Positions 36,501 through 48,158 of a stretch of 64,000 nucleotides of DNA are shown one piece after another. The notes under the pieces were generated by a model that saw nothing but the letters and a program-made list of their open reading frames with translations, had not been told where the DNA came from and searched no databases. This DNA comes from Aplectana chamaeleonis (Eukaryota; Nematoda; Chromadorea; Rhabditida; Cosmocercidae), in assembly GCA_029168955.1 (NCBI GenBank), contig JAPDOI010000063.1, positions 1,116,001 through 1,180,000 of the forward strand. Direction: 5' to 3'. Position numbers and translations under genes: made by a program. Each line of letters opens with the position of its first letter. The stretch's first letter is position 1.

Positions 36501-39500
36501 ATATAACATGTTTGTTTAGACATGGGATCCTCCATTCCGAAAGCCAGCCGGAGTAGAGTGGCATTCTAGAAAATGGATGAGAATTAATCGGCATTTAGGC
36601 GTCCATAGCAGACGATCTAGCGCCAAGTGACGCTTGGGGTTTGCATCTTTAATATTCGTTATTGATCTGACTCCTCAGCGACTTCTCCGCGACCACTGCA
36701 GCCGCCCTGACGCTGACAGTGGAGGCATAGCGGCAGTAGCGGCTCTCAATAATATTATCGATACCATCGTTAACTACGTGCCGTCCGCGGACACGTTGAA
36801 TGCGCCAGCTGTCGAGCATCATGCCTCAGCGTTTCAGCGCTGGCGCATAACGCTCTGACGCCTTGACGCTTTGCCGCTGGTCGTCTGCTATGGACGGAGC
36901 CTTAGATATGATACATTCAGGTAAACCAAACTGTTTCTCCCATTGACTCCCATTTGATAGGGCTATCACTCTCAATTATAGCATGTTTTTCTCAACTTTA
37001 CCCCTATCATTCTTTAACTCGAAGGATTGGAAATATACGGGAGTGCGAGACAGGATCGCTCAAATTTTGTCATCCTAGATGGTTTTCAGCGCTTCAAACG
37101 TCGTTGACGACATGGTTGGTGCCATACGAGCCTAATTGTGCTGATATGTTGACCATGTTTGTGAGCGTATATGCTTCCTCCAAAATGATTCGTTATTTGT
37201 TCTTAATCAGGAAAAAGGAAAATGACCAAAATTTGCGTGCTCATCTTGGATTCTATTCGACATCGTATTCACGGGTTTTTATTAGGCCGGTCAACAAATT
37301 CTGCACCAATGTGGATCAGCCGAACTTTCCTTGTCCGTTCGTGATCCTTCGATTAGGTAAGTGTATTCTACCATCCGAATCCACAACTCTTCTTCTATCC
37401 ATGTCCTGCTTTGATCTTTAAATCATGCTCCGAAATCCTTTAAACGCCTTCCCCCACCACTATCTATCTGTCATGGCTTCTCGAACGTAGAGAACATTTG
37501 TGCTCGTGAATACTACATTACAGTACCAAAACGAGTTTGCAGATGCTCCTTGACAGGGCGAATCTAGCATTTTTCTCCGAAAAGTCCCAAAAACGACGTA
37601 ACAAGAAATTCGGAAATCAAAAACTCATGTTGAAAGAGGAAAGAACTTTCGACTCTTGCCGTAAAATCGAAATCTTGACGGCGGCAGATGCTCAAAATGG
37701 TATTGCAAAAAAAAAACCGACGAAAATGTGCGGTTGAAATAGCGAATATCAAGGGCAGTGTTTACAAAAAAAAATCCCTTTTCTGTTTCTTCGCCTATCT
37801 TGAAAACGGTCCCATTCTGATCCCGATGATTTCTCTAGAATTGTACAAGACCCTCTGGCTACGGAGTTATGGTCCCTAAGGAAGCATGGTGGACGAGTTG
37901 TCCGAGGCTTGTAACTTCCGTCTTTTGCAGCCAATGTATGCGAGCTGACCTGAGTCAAGAGAGGAGTTGAGAATGAAGGTAAAAACGGGGCCTTTGATCG
38001 GAAACCATCGCTCATCTCACGATCTCGAGTGTTCCGCTGTTTACGTCGAGGGGTGGAAAGGGGCCGGATTTTCCCAAAGCGACGGGATTCGCCCACTTTT
38101 CTAAGCCATTTTGCGGCTCTTAAGTAGCTTTTCGTCCCGTTTTTTCGACGTTTTCCTGCTTCTGAAAGCCACGAGAAGCGTTTGCCATTGAAAATTCGAG
38201 GATGAACTTTATCGTGAACAGTGCCTTCAAAGGCAGCATACACGCTCGTAAACGTGATTGAGATAACTACGGAAATAGAATGGTATGGCCCAGATTACAA
38301 CACCTACGCATTTGAAGTGTCAAAAACGACCCAGAATGCCGCTACATGAGTTAGAAGTTGGCCCCACCCTGTATTTTCACGCCCCCTGTATTTGCCCTTT
38401 TCCTGCAACGCAAAGTTGCTGGGCCATATTCACCGTCGGTACTGTTGGTAGATTGCCTAACAAGTGAACAACACACGTCACTGACGGCGAAGACGGCCCA
38501 GCAACCCTGCGTTGGAGCAAAAGGGCAAATTCAGGGGGCGTGAAAATACAGGGCGGGGCCAACTTCTAACTCATGTAGCGGTATTGTGGGTCATTTTCGA
38601 CACTTCAAAATGCGAAGGCATTATGTTGTAAGCCATACGGCTCGATCCACATTGATATACCAACCACGTTCACGAGCGTGTATGCTGCCTTTAAACTAGA
38701 ACGCTGTTCTAGAACGCTAACCTCGTTGGAAGCATCTATGACCAGCCAAAGTGACCACATTCGTATATTGGGAAGGAGGGGGCGGATTTGTCGAAGCCCA
38801 TGGGCTGGGTTATTGAAAGTTTTCGACTTGCGTAGCTCAAATGCAGTGGTTTTCACTGATGTTTGATGCTCTCAACGGCGTGAGTGTTCTACTATGGACT
38901 ATACGACCCAATAACGTGGTTATCTCAACCACTTTTTGAGCCTGTCTCGCCTAGTTTCCTTGCTCTCTTTGAGATTCTAATGAAAAATGTTTATTCATCG
39001 CTTCTTCAAAATCGGTGTCCATTCCTTGCGAGAGCACGCTATTACGCATAATCGATGGTGAACGAGAACATAAAATTTGCTAGGCTCTGATGTACCGATA
39101 GCTCAAGCCCTTTTCTAGAGAGAGAAGTTATGAGTTTCAAGCCTTCCGCTTCATTTCTAAAGCACTCTGCTTGGAACCTACTTCAAAACTGAACCCTTCT
39201 ATCCAATAGTCCGACCACGGACATGTAGAACCGGTGAATGAGCAGCACACGAGTCGATGCGAGTGATTGATCACCAGTTCAATCGAATATACACGGGCCG
39301 CAGTTGATTGTCCGTGTCCTTCTTGGCACCGAGCGCCCATCAGCAATAAGGAGTGCGCAACCGCGAGAGCGTGCGTACTTGCAAAGTATGGACGCTGGCT
39401 CATTTTTGAGGTTTAATAGTGAAGTGAAAGACCAGCCTCTCCAGAGGATTGACATGTGAAGTCTCTAGGTACTGCTTTACCCACCCCGCGGTGGTCTGGA

Positions 39501-40757
39501 AAACCATGTTGTAGTTGCTGTAGGTCTGTGACAGTACATAAATGATCCGTGCTTGAAATTCCCTAGCGGGAATATCAGAAAATGACTTTTTCACCGCTTA
39601 ACAAAATGGTAAGAGTACCATTAGCGAATTTTCGCAGTGTTCACAAAAATTTTTCGGATTCGGCTCAAAACATTTAACTTGGGGTTATTTGAGGCACTGA
39701 TCCCGAATCTGGGGTCTATTCCTTGCCAGACTTTAGGTCACTGTAGGTTACGGTAGGCATAATGCCTTTTCACTGGCGTTACTAACCCTAAAATCAATTC
39801 GCGACGACATTCTACAATGGTAATTCTTCGCGAGAAAATTATCCGTCATGGATCTCAGGAAATACAGAAGATTTTCCCTAGTGCGTGTTATGTGCAAGGT
39901 TCTGGAACGTATTATTTTTTTAGCATTCTATGACCTAGTGTGAAGACACTTCCAGAGATTATACCGGTTTATGACTTGAAAGAATAGCAGTCAATCGTTT
40001 GTTCACATTGGGAAAGATGGTTGAATCGTTTCAGTGATTTTCGTATTAACTACAGCCTTTTCGGACCATGAAGGTGCATTCATGTATCCCCATCGTAATC
40101 CGTTTCTGAGCGTCACTTGCGTTATTCGCAGTCCCCAGAAGTTTGTTGGCCTTATCTATCTGAGGTGCAGAGGAGGAGTACTATACTCGTTTGAGTCAAA
40201 GGTTCAGGGTGTGGAAATGTGCAGGAGTTTTCATAATATACAACAGAATCGTTGATGAAATCCTGCGTCAGGTTGTGAAACAAATCCCGGCAAAGTGCAC
40301 TTTGATAGCAGAAAGCTTCCTACTCAAAGAAGGAGCGGGTGTAAAATCAACGCCGTTTAGTGAAAGAAGAGCCAAGAGGCGAGCCTCTAGTAGAAAATGC
40401 GGCAACAGTGAATACAAAACGGTTTAGCTCACAGATGGATAAGATGGTATCATTCGTGTTCCCTTCACTAGTGGGATACCGTCAGTTCCTGACTGGCTAG
40501 TCGCACTTCAAATTTTACGCGACTGTTTTGCCGTTCACAGGTTTGCAACGACGTGAGTCTAAAAAAAAACTTACCGGTGCAAGGAGAAATATGGCAGCTG
40601 ATAGAACGATATCTTGAACTGCAGTCATCAAGAAAAAGTACTTGTAGGATTTTATCGTTTTCATGGGGCAGCGAAAATAGACATAGATAAGATAAAAGTT
40701 GAAAGATATAGACACAGAGGAAACCACTTCACAGAGCAGTGAGAACTCTCCGCGCAT
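33568..40757 (-). CDS. Str-family 7TM chemoreceptor, copy C, open reading frame complete, exon 2 acceptor doubtful
   Basis: Exons: 40757-40575, 35882-35722, 35661-35457, 34099-33923, 33843-33568; 1002 bases, 333 residues with no internal stop. Motifs: MRGEFSLLCE start, SYKYFFLMTA in TM2, NSFIYRYLQVCK closing exon 2, IIFVAFWPN in TM4, KINQTLKSGTFSKDLKKLHL in the TM5-6 loop, SLFPLFSPIIIVVFLKDYR at the C-terminal end of TM7. Introns 2-4 have standard ends. Exon 2, however, is preceded by TTAAG/GTG, not CAG, and a 1.3-kb TTAA-flanked element (35888-37179) ends exactly at that TTAA. Intron 1 is 4.7 kb and packed with MITEs; intron 3 carries another (34832-35344). AATAAA (33557-33562) follows the stop by a few bases. 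The gene may work if AAG is accepted as a 3' splice site; otherwise it is a recent pseudogene with an unbroken frame. Confidence 0.8.
34832..35344. mobile_element. TTAA-type MITE in intron 3 of receptor copy C
   Basis: Left end AGGCAGTGGTCACGATGG; right end CGCGATCACTGTCT followed by TTAA. Internally homologous to 43946-44493 along most of its length (shared ACGGGCTAGAATTAGAGTTT and GATGCCGATGATGTGGAGTG). Confidence 0.85.
35888..37179. mobile_element. Large TTAA-type hairpin element ending at exon 2 of receptor copy C
   Basis: Left end AGCCAGCATACACGTCC directly after TTAA (35884-35887); right end GTGAGCGTATATGCTTCCT. Internal inverted segments include GCGAGACAGGATTGCC-type sequence near 36370 and its mirror near 37040. 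At 1.29 kb it is longer than its relatives and probably carries internal extra DNA. It sits in intron 1 flush with the splice site. Confidence 0.7.
37753..38226. mobile_element. TTAA-type MITE abutting a second MITE
   Basis: Left end GGGCAGTGTTTAC after TCAA; right end TATCGTGAACAGTGCCT followed by TCAA (38227-38230). That same TCAA is the left site of the next element (38231-38690). It contains the dispersed TCGTACAAGACCCTCTGG-type segment also found near 34350, 42750 and 61950. Confidence 0.8.
38231..38690. mobile_element. TTAA-type long-hairpin MITE
   Basis: Ends AGGCAGCATACACGCTCGT and its complement, followed by TTAA (38691-38694). Almost the whole element is a hairpin: the left arm (38231 to about 38450) matches the complement of the right arm, including GTTGGCCCCACCCTGTATTT against its mirror at 38545-38575. 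In intron 1 of receptor copy C. Confidence 0.9.
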
Positions 40758-41529
40758 CCTAAAATTTGAAAGCAGTCGTTTTCTGAATTTTTAGTTGGCT
40801 AAGTGCTGAGCTTGAAAATTATATAGGAATGTGAAATACAACATTGGCCATGCAGAAAGACATCCACTGAAGAGGTGATTTGGTTACGTTCTTGAGCTTT
40901 GGAATGTGCAAACTCAGATTCATCTTATATGTTCTGAGCAGGGCAGACCTTCCGGGAAACTGTTCCAGAGCATTATTCATTGAATTAATTCCTATACTAG
41001 CACCTGACTTGACTTGAGATCATCGAAATGGACCGGACTTTGTCAGATAACAGAGAAAAAGTGGTTTAATACATGGAAAACCACATCTGATCTACGACAT
41101 TAGTTGGTAGCTACAACTAAAATCCATGGGTCTCTCAGAGATCAGAGAGAAAAATTGAATTACCCAGTCTGCATTAATGGAATTGACTGCTTGATATTTT
41201 TCTGGTTGCTCCTTGAACAGCAGGGTAATAACACGATGCCTTCCTTGGCGAGTAGATTGAATTGCAAAAGAGAGAACGGCTATTGCGTCCGGTCTCCGTA
41301 GTGGCTTCTTGCTTTGACTCATATGAGTATTGCAGTGCCATGTTAGAATGACCCAGTTCCAAGTGCAATACAACCTCAGCCGGTAGTCCGCGTAGACGAA
41401 ACTTGCGGTTGTTATAAACATGTTTCGCACCGCTAGAATGTGTTCTCGAGAGGAAGAACGTGAGAAGTGAAAAAGTCTGGCTCGTCAAACAGCAGCTCTC
41501 AGTGGCTATGGACCACACGAGCGCAGGTC

Positions 41530-42119
41530 GTGGAACACCCACGAAGGTCGAAGAGGTCATAATGTACCGCAAAGAGACAAAGTTGCTTTTATGATGCCAT
41601 TCATCTCAGATGCTGTAAGCAGCGCTGTTAGAAAGTGTCTACTAGAGGCGAGATTGAAAAATACTGTATCTTTGGTGGCCACCCCGCTCAATATTTTAAA
41701 AGGACAGTTGGTTAAAATTCGCCATTATGACAGCGCATGCGCCACTCCACAATGCGTCTTTTGTATATCAGGCAGAGATGGTGACTGTGTTGCTCTTTTG
41801 GTTATTTGTCTCATAATATGTCAGAGCCGCGGCCAGGAATATATCGGAGAAACAACCTGCCCTCTGCATGTGCATATATAAGAGCACTAGGATGGGAAGA
41901 AAAGGTCGCGAGTTAGTACTACGCTATGCTGCCACGGGGTTGATTGATGGGGACGATTTTGAGGTGAGAGTGGAGATACTAGCGCGGGAGGCCGAGACAA
42001 GTGCGCGAAAAGCGCTCGAGGAATTCTGGATCAACGAGACAGACCCGAAGGTCAACCGGAAGTACGAGGGTATGAATGTCACGCGTGTACTGCAGCCCTA
42101 CATCAGATTAGCACACTGA
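41530..42119 (+). pseudogene. Penelope-like element, C-terminal GIY-YIG endonuclease region
   Basis: Frame 1 (about 41560-41881): DKVAFMMPFISDAVSSAVRK then QCVFCISGRDGDCVALLVIC, LIICQSRGQEYIGETTCPLH. The YIGET stretch preceded by a cysteine-containing segment is the GIY-YIG endonuclease pattern of Penelope-like retroelements. A frameshift near 41870 moves to frame 2 (to 42119): DDFEVRVEILAREAETSARK, ALEEFWINETDPKVNRKYEG, ending RVLQPYIRLAH and stop. Downstream (42311-42365) is a tail similar to those at 31645 and 58704. The reverse transcriptase part is not visible upstream. Confidence 0.8.
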
Positions 42120-43510
42120 TATGGTTGCTGCTTTACGACATCTTGGTTTTCCGTCGTTTGCTACTGATGACTTGATGCTCCACAGACTTTGTGAAGGTAT
42201 GCCGCTATCTGATCTAACTCAGCCGTTGGTATGGAGATTTTATCTCAAACTTTAGTAGGGTAAAACAAAGTTTGGCCGAGTATTTTTACACGTAATATTC
42301 AACCTCTTTCAGACTTTGAAAAGGTTGAGACAGCCGGAAGGGTAGTCTGTCAATGAACCATTATACTACCCCGTGCCGGCTAAAGTCAACGTACAAGCTA
42401 TATTCTGATGCCGAGGTTCTTCGAGAGTTGAACGTGGAGATTATTTTTAAGTAAATAGGCCATGCCCAAATATGTGTTATGGTTTTGAATGGCACGTCAT
42501 GTCTTGAATACTTTTTCTCACATTCCAGTTCCCATTTTTTGCACAGCGTGTTGAGATAATTTCGAAGGGATTTTCTTTGAATTTTGATACTTTCTTGGCT
42601 ACTTCTCGGATGGATTAAACTTCATTCATACAGCAAATACAACAACAATGGTGAAATTTTATGACGGCATTAAAGGCACAACCCAACCTCAGCATCGCTT
42701 TTCTGTTTTTGTAAATATCCTGCAAACAGTTCCACGCTGATTTCAATGATGGCTCAGGAATCGTGCAACAACAGAAAACAGAGCTATGACCCCTCCTAAA
42801 TTGAGCGAGGAAAAAACGTTTAACGAGTTGCCCGAGGCTAGTAATTTTCGTCAATCGCAACCGATGTATGCCCTCGTAACTACATGGATAGAGAGACTGA
42901 GAATGAAGGGAACTCAAAAGATCGTTAGGGGGCGTGCCAAAGTGGCTTCTTGAGGTATGTGCACCAGAGTGGCCTCCTCCTATATCTTTATTAGTTGATC
43001 TTCAGAATATCAAGTGATGTGGCGTCAGCTAAATAGCACCACACTTACCGCAACCTACAACGAATATCGAGAAACGAGCTTAGGATTCGTGTCCAGGACC
43101 ACGAATTTTCCTCGAAAAAAAAAAGGTTCTGCGCCAAAACCAAGTCAAAAGCGTTTCGTTACCTTTTTGCCCATCTGAGAGCGCTTCCCGTCGGCTTGAA
43201 TGAGAACTCCCTTCGCATAACTCGGTCTTAGAAGCTTATAGCAGCTGAGAATACAAACGTGAAGACGCCAATGTAGGCACATCGACGCATGCGGTCACGC
43301 GGCATAACGCGGCACGTGACCTCGTGCACCTCCTCAGCCAGTCAGGGATAGCACTTCGGCACAGTAGGGGTTGTATTCCAGGGCAAACATCCGATACAAC
43401 CCCACTTTGTACGCAGGAGCTGCTGCGAACGGCACATGCTGCCAACGTATGCGGGGGTCCTCTATACTTGTTCCGAATCGAATAATCGGATGAGTATCCG
43501 ACTGTTTCAG

Positions 43511-43835
43511 TCGGATAAAAAAGTCGACTTTTTATTCGAAAAGTGGGATATTCGAAAAAGTGCTATATCCGACTATAGTCGAAAAGTCGAATATTCGAGA
43601 AAGTGCGATATCCGACTACAGTCGAAAAGTCGAATATTCGAAAAAGTGCGATATCCGACTACTGTCGAAAAGTCGAATATTCGAAAAAGTCCGATATCCG
43701 ACTACAGTCGAAAAGTCGAGTATTCGAAAAAGTGCAATATCCGACTACAGTCGAAAAGTCGAATATTCGAAAGGGATATATCCGACTACAGTCGAAACGT
43801 CGGATATTCGAATAGTTCAAAATCCGAACATTGTC
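43511..43835. repeat. 43-bp satellite array, left
   Basis: About seven units of GATATCCGACTACAGTCGAA plus AAGTCGAATATTCGAAAAAGTGC. Preceded by the distinctive block GTCGGATAAAAAAGTCGACT, which also starts the right-hand array. Units contain short palindromes (CGAATATTCG, ACTATAGT). Because 43 is not a multiple of three and the unit lacks stops in the plus frames, all three forward frames stay open; these are not genes. Confidence 0.93.
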
Positions 43836-43945
43836 GCAAAGTCGGATCTCACAACTTCACTACAAAAAAACTGCTTGTCAATCACACTCCATGAAAATAA
43901 TTACGCTCATCCGGTAATCTGTATTTGATTTTAGTTATTATTTAA

Positions 43946-44493
43946 AGGCTGTGGTCACGATGAAAAACGTTATAGAAAAAACTACAAAAATCAGCTTAGA
44001 TCAAAAACAGCTCAAAAACTATGAAGGTAGAGCGGTGAAAAACGGGCTAGAATTAGAGTTTCTAGGGCCCAAAGAAGCTGTTTCGCGCACACGTGCACAG
44101 CGATGACGAAAAAGATCGCCGTCTCATGCCGAGCAGTCAAAAATCATCGACATTCAGAGGACGAAATAAATGCAAATTTAACGAATAAAAACAGTTGAAC
44201 AATGAAAGCATCACTTCAGTCAATGTTTTTGACTAGATCTGTACATAAATCCGTAGGTTCATTGATTGAAATTCAATTTCAAGCCAGCTGATGTTCTTGA
44301 TAAAAGAGGTCACCGATGCCGATGATGTGGAGTGGGCTCGTCCACCATCAAAAGACAAGAAAGTTCAGACTTCAAATTTGGCCCAAAACAGTGGTTTTTT
44401 CGCGATTTTTTCTTACAGGTCCTACTTCTCGAGACCCACAAAAGGGTTTCGAGAAAAAAAGACCACAAGCATATTTGATCGCGACCACTGCCT
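43946..44493. mobile_element. TTAA-type MITE inside the 5.15-kb element
   Basis: TTAA (43942-43945), AGGCTGTGGTCACGATG...GATCGCGACCACTGCCT, TTAA (44494-44497). Same subfamily as 34832-35344. Its ORFs in both directions are not conserved and I read them as chance. Confidence 0.85.
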
Positions 44494-44499
44494 TTAAAC

Positions 44500-46190
44500 A
44501 CAATTTTTATTTATATTTGCTTTTGGAAGAAACTTTGTGGGTGTAGGTCAGATGGGAGCGTTTTTTTTAAGAAACCTTATTGATGTTGCTGACAGACTTC
44601 TGCTATTTGTTGGACGACTACGTTGCGTGTTCAAACTATAGAGGCACCATACACATTTTCGTGCGACCGATGGATCGTTGTGGGCACCCTTCTGTGCGTC
44701 TGTCAAGTTTTCCTTTCGTATTCAACAGCTCAAAACTCTGCCCGTGGGTAGCAAAGTGCCTTCAAGGACGCGGCCTGTTACGCTCTCTAATTCCGTAGTG
44801 CAGGAATTTTCGGGTCCTCGCGACGCTCGCTAAAGCCCGCATATACTGCATCAAAGGTGTAAGGGTGCAAGCTCTAAGCATACTCCACGCAGAACAAAGA
44901 CGAAATTCTCTATTTTAATCTCGCTGTCGCTAAGCCCTTGAATTCTCGCCTTAATTGTTGCGAGAATTAATGGGCCAGTGTAGGGCAGGCTTGCGAGAGC
45001 TCGCAACGGGGGAGGTCGTAGAAATTCCGGTAATTTTTGAAGAAAAATGAAAATTTGAGGGGGGGAGTGGGCTCGTAAAATTTTCGGAAAAAATGGCGTT
45101 TAGCTTCCAACCACTTGGAAAGGTAGAATGAGGTAGGAGTAGTAAGTCGCGTAGTTAGTAAGTGGTAAGTAAATTCATTTTTTCCCAATTTTATCCATGA
45201 AAAATGACCGTTGCGTCTGTAACCCCCGGGTTGTATCTATGGCTCAACGCCAGTCCCAACGAGGATTGGCTTAAAAAAGGAATAATTCTGCGAAGGTAGC
45301 GAGTTATGTGGACTTCAAGATGTCAAATTAAAGAGATTTAGTACTAATTATAGGGGCCACGATTTTGGTCGTGAAATTTTTTTCATCCCAAAAAAGGGGG
45401 GGTTGGAAAAATTTTGGTCCACAGAGGGGTCGTAAAATTTTGGTCACCGGCCGCAACGGCCTGCTCAACCATGTTATGGGATTAGCGACAGCCTGTGTTG
45501 AACAGCGATCTCACCCCGCGTTGGCTACGCTGAACGCATGGATGCCGTTCGTAGTGCTGGTCCAGTCCTCTCGCGAATCGATTACTCGATACTCTGTGGC
45601 TGATTGTGGAGGGTGACCCCGAACTGCTCTCTGGAAGACCGTGCCAACGATACATTTGACCGCGGGGACGCTGCAGGCCGTGGGAAGAAACGGCAGTGCG
45701 GTCGATCGCAGCGGAGATCGCCCTATAGTACTGATCAGGACAGGGTGGATCGATCAAGGAGAGAATCTTCCACCCTTTTTCCCGCATTCTCGGCGAGAAT
45801 TTCCTTAGTTCTTGAAGGTGACGTAGCTAAAATTCCACCAACTGAGGCTGATATGTCCGTAGTTTATGTAAATTCTCGCGATAAAATTAGACGAGATACC
45901 TCCAAAGCCCCGGGAATCTAATGTACTCGTGTGAGGCATTTCGCGACCCGTCGGCAGAGAGCAGATTCTCACGGGAAGAATTATTTCTAGCAACTTTTTT
46001 GAAACTTCTATGTTTTTACGTTTTTCCCAAATTGTAGAGGCTCTTTTCTCCACGGTAGTAGAACTCTGAATATGTGACATTTCATAGGAAATCAAAATGT
46101 GATAGGCTCTACCGCAATAATCAACTTCAAAAACAAGGTTAGGAATAGAATCAACCTAATTTCTTTACAAGAAAATCGGACAGCTCTGAA
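44500..46190. other. Interior of the 5.15-kb element, no gene seen
   Basis: Open frames of up to about 105 codons at 45365-45921 overlap in several frames and show no known domain. Confidence 0.45.
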
Positions 46191-46194
46191 GCCC

Positions 46195-46760
46195 CCGTCA
46201 GGCCCCCGTCATAGTCGGTGGATCTACTGAGTCCCACCGGGTCGATACGCACCGAATTCGTGGAAGACGGGTGCAAAAAAATCAACCCACTGAGTCCGAC
46301 TGCGACCGTCTGATGCCCACCGCAATCCCCCCGGTCGATACTGATATTTCTCATGCGTACAAGGGCGGGGCCAATGCACCGACTGAGTCCCACTGAGTCC
46401 CGCCGAAATCATCCTCACCCCACCCGGTCGATATAGGTGTTTTTCACGTGATTTGGGTGCATTTTTTTCGGCCGACTGCGACCTACCGAGTCCCGCCGCA
46501 TCTCGACTCTCGCCGTCTGCGCTCTGCCCCACGTACTGCTGATACGGAAATCAGATTCAGACATGTTGAAAACAAGAAAGATCAGCCACCAAACACGTTC
46601 CGATTCACAGCTGAAGTGATAATCGTCACTATCAATTGCGTGTTTCACAGAGGAGTTGGTTGGCGCTGGGAGCAACCGGACTCAGTGGGACTCAGCAGGT
46701 TTTTCCACCCCGGACTCATTCGGACTCAGTCGGACTCAGCAGGTTTTTCGACGAAGTCTG
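46195..46760. repeat. 93-bp tandem repeat with inverted extension
   Basis: From about 46205 to 46530, three or so units with a period of 93 bases share CCCGGTCGATA and ACTGAGTCC...CACC blocks; on the minus strand they encode repeated YRPGG...GRSRTQ-like peptides, which I read as a by-product. At 46676-46760 the same GACTCAGTGGGACTCAGCAGG motif recurs in the opposite orientation, so the whole is loosely palindromic. It lies inside the 5.15-kb element. Confidence 0.7.
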
Positions 46761-46794
46761 ACCGGGGCCTCACTGATCGGCGAACGTAAGGTGC

Positions 46795-47075
46795 GTCCGA
46801 ATGAGATTGGCGGCCCATGCGGCCGGCGTGTAACGAGGCGGCCGTCGCGTTTGTCGCTCTCGGACGGGCATGCGAAAAGTCCCCACCGCCATCGACTACG
46901 AACGGGGCCGGCACCGGCTGGCAGCAAGCACTGCGTCGATCAATCTGCTCTGCAGACGGTGGGAGAGGGGAGGGCCGTCCTTGAAATCCAACACTCGTCC
47001 GAGGGCGGCACATGCGACGGCCGCCTGCCAAGCATGCCGGCCGCGTGGGCCGCCATTACCATTTGGACACACTTT
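46795..47075. repeat. GC-rich imperfect palindrome
   Basis: Left arm about 46795-46865 (GGCGGCCCATGCGGCCGGCG...GGCGGCCGTCGC) pairs with the right arm about 46997-47075 (GCGACGGCCGCC...GCCGGCCGCGTGGGCCGCC). Loop about 130 bases. Much richer in GC than its surroundings. Several open frames cross it in both directions; none resembles a protein. Confidence 0.75.
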
Positions 47076-47199
47076 ATTCATTGCGAAGTGCCTTTTTCAC
47101 ATCTAAATGGAAGAATATAGCACGCTAGCAGCATATAGCTACGGAAACTCCGCCAGATATAAGCTCTTACCACGAAACCTGTGGCAAATACTATAAGGC

Positions 47200-48020
47200 A
47201 CGCCTAAACATCCACCAAGCAGTCATACTCAGGCATGGGAGCGGTTATTCCGCGGGGGAATGTCGGTTGCCCCTCCCTGGTCATCCAGCGTGTAACCGAT
47301 ATTGTTCCTCCGTACAACCGCACAGACTCATGGGCGGTTACTCGGCGGGGGAACGTCGGTTGATCGGCTGGGGCATCTGCTGGACAACCGATATTCCACC
47401 GCCATTCAACCGATATCACACCGCGGTACAACCGAACCAGATTTCCGGTCACGCGCTTTCCAATACATCCTGGGTATTCCCGGGTCCGCAGAGGGGACCC
47501 AGGGGAAATCCCTATTGGCGTCCCCACAAAAGAGGTGATCCCACGGTCCACGGTGGGGTGCACCCTACTGCGGACCATGGGGAGGTGACCCTAAAGTTGG
47601 GTACCACCCCCAGAGCCCTGGGGAGCCCCCTCCCCTCGGCGACAAAAATTATCCTCCGGTATCCGGTGGATCTTCCCGAAGGTGACTCGAGGTCACCTTC
47701 CAGGTCCAGCTCCGAAAAGCTGACTGAGGCTCACGATGAGATGAGGAGCCTTTTATACCCCTATCAATGTTAATACTTTTGTCTAAACATGTTGATGCCG
47801 GCGCACCCATCTTTTTTGGTCCGAGTTGCGGAACGTGTCATATATTTGACGGTAGAGCACGTCCCCGCCGTTGCACCGTCAACCCCTTTTCCACCGCCAA
47901 ATAACCGTCTCCGTGAATTGAATTTCTCTCTATCTGCGGTACAACCGGCAATTGGACTCCTCCCCATTTTGGCTCCCGCCGTCGCACCGACAAGCCTTTT
48001 TACCCCGCTGAACAACCGTC
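47200..48020. repeat. GC-rich repeated DNA within the 5.15-kb element
   Basis: Contains repeated forms of ACAACCGATATTCCACCG and GGCGGGGGAACGTCGGTTG in both orientations between 47240 and 47450, then a second group at 47800-48015 with CGTCGCACCGACAAGCC-type and AACAACCGTC motifs. It looks like decayed foldback or satellite DNA. No gene seen. Confidence 0.45.
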
Positions 48021-48158
48021 AGCGTGTCTGAGTATCGGTCTGATTTTGGTTTGAAAAGTGATGCTTTAATCTGTCAGAACGCCCGCGAGTGGATGAGTGA
48101 GAAATCGACGTGTTTTCATGTGAAAAAAACAGTTACTTGCACCTAAATTTTTTTCATA

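Noticed and set aside
37749..38243. 164-codon minus-strand frame
   Set aside because: Coincides with a TTAA-type MITE from end to end; no domain and not open in related copies.
43436..43928. Overlapping frames of 70-152 codons in three frames, and the arrays as a possible CRISPR
   Set aside because: Uniform 43-bp tandem units without variable spacers in a eukaryotic genome; satellite, neither genes nor CRISPR.
46656..47773. Frames of 100-168 codons in GC-rich DNA
   Set aside because: Multiple overlapping frames on both strands over palindromic repeats; GC-rich DNA has few stops.
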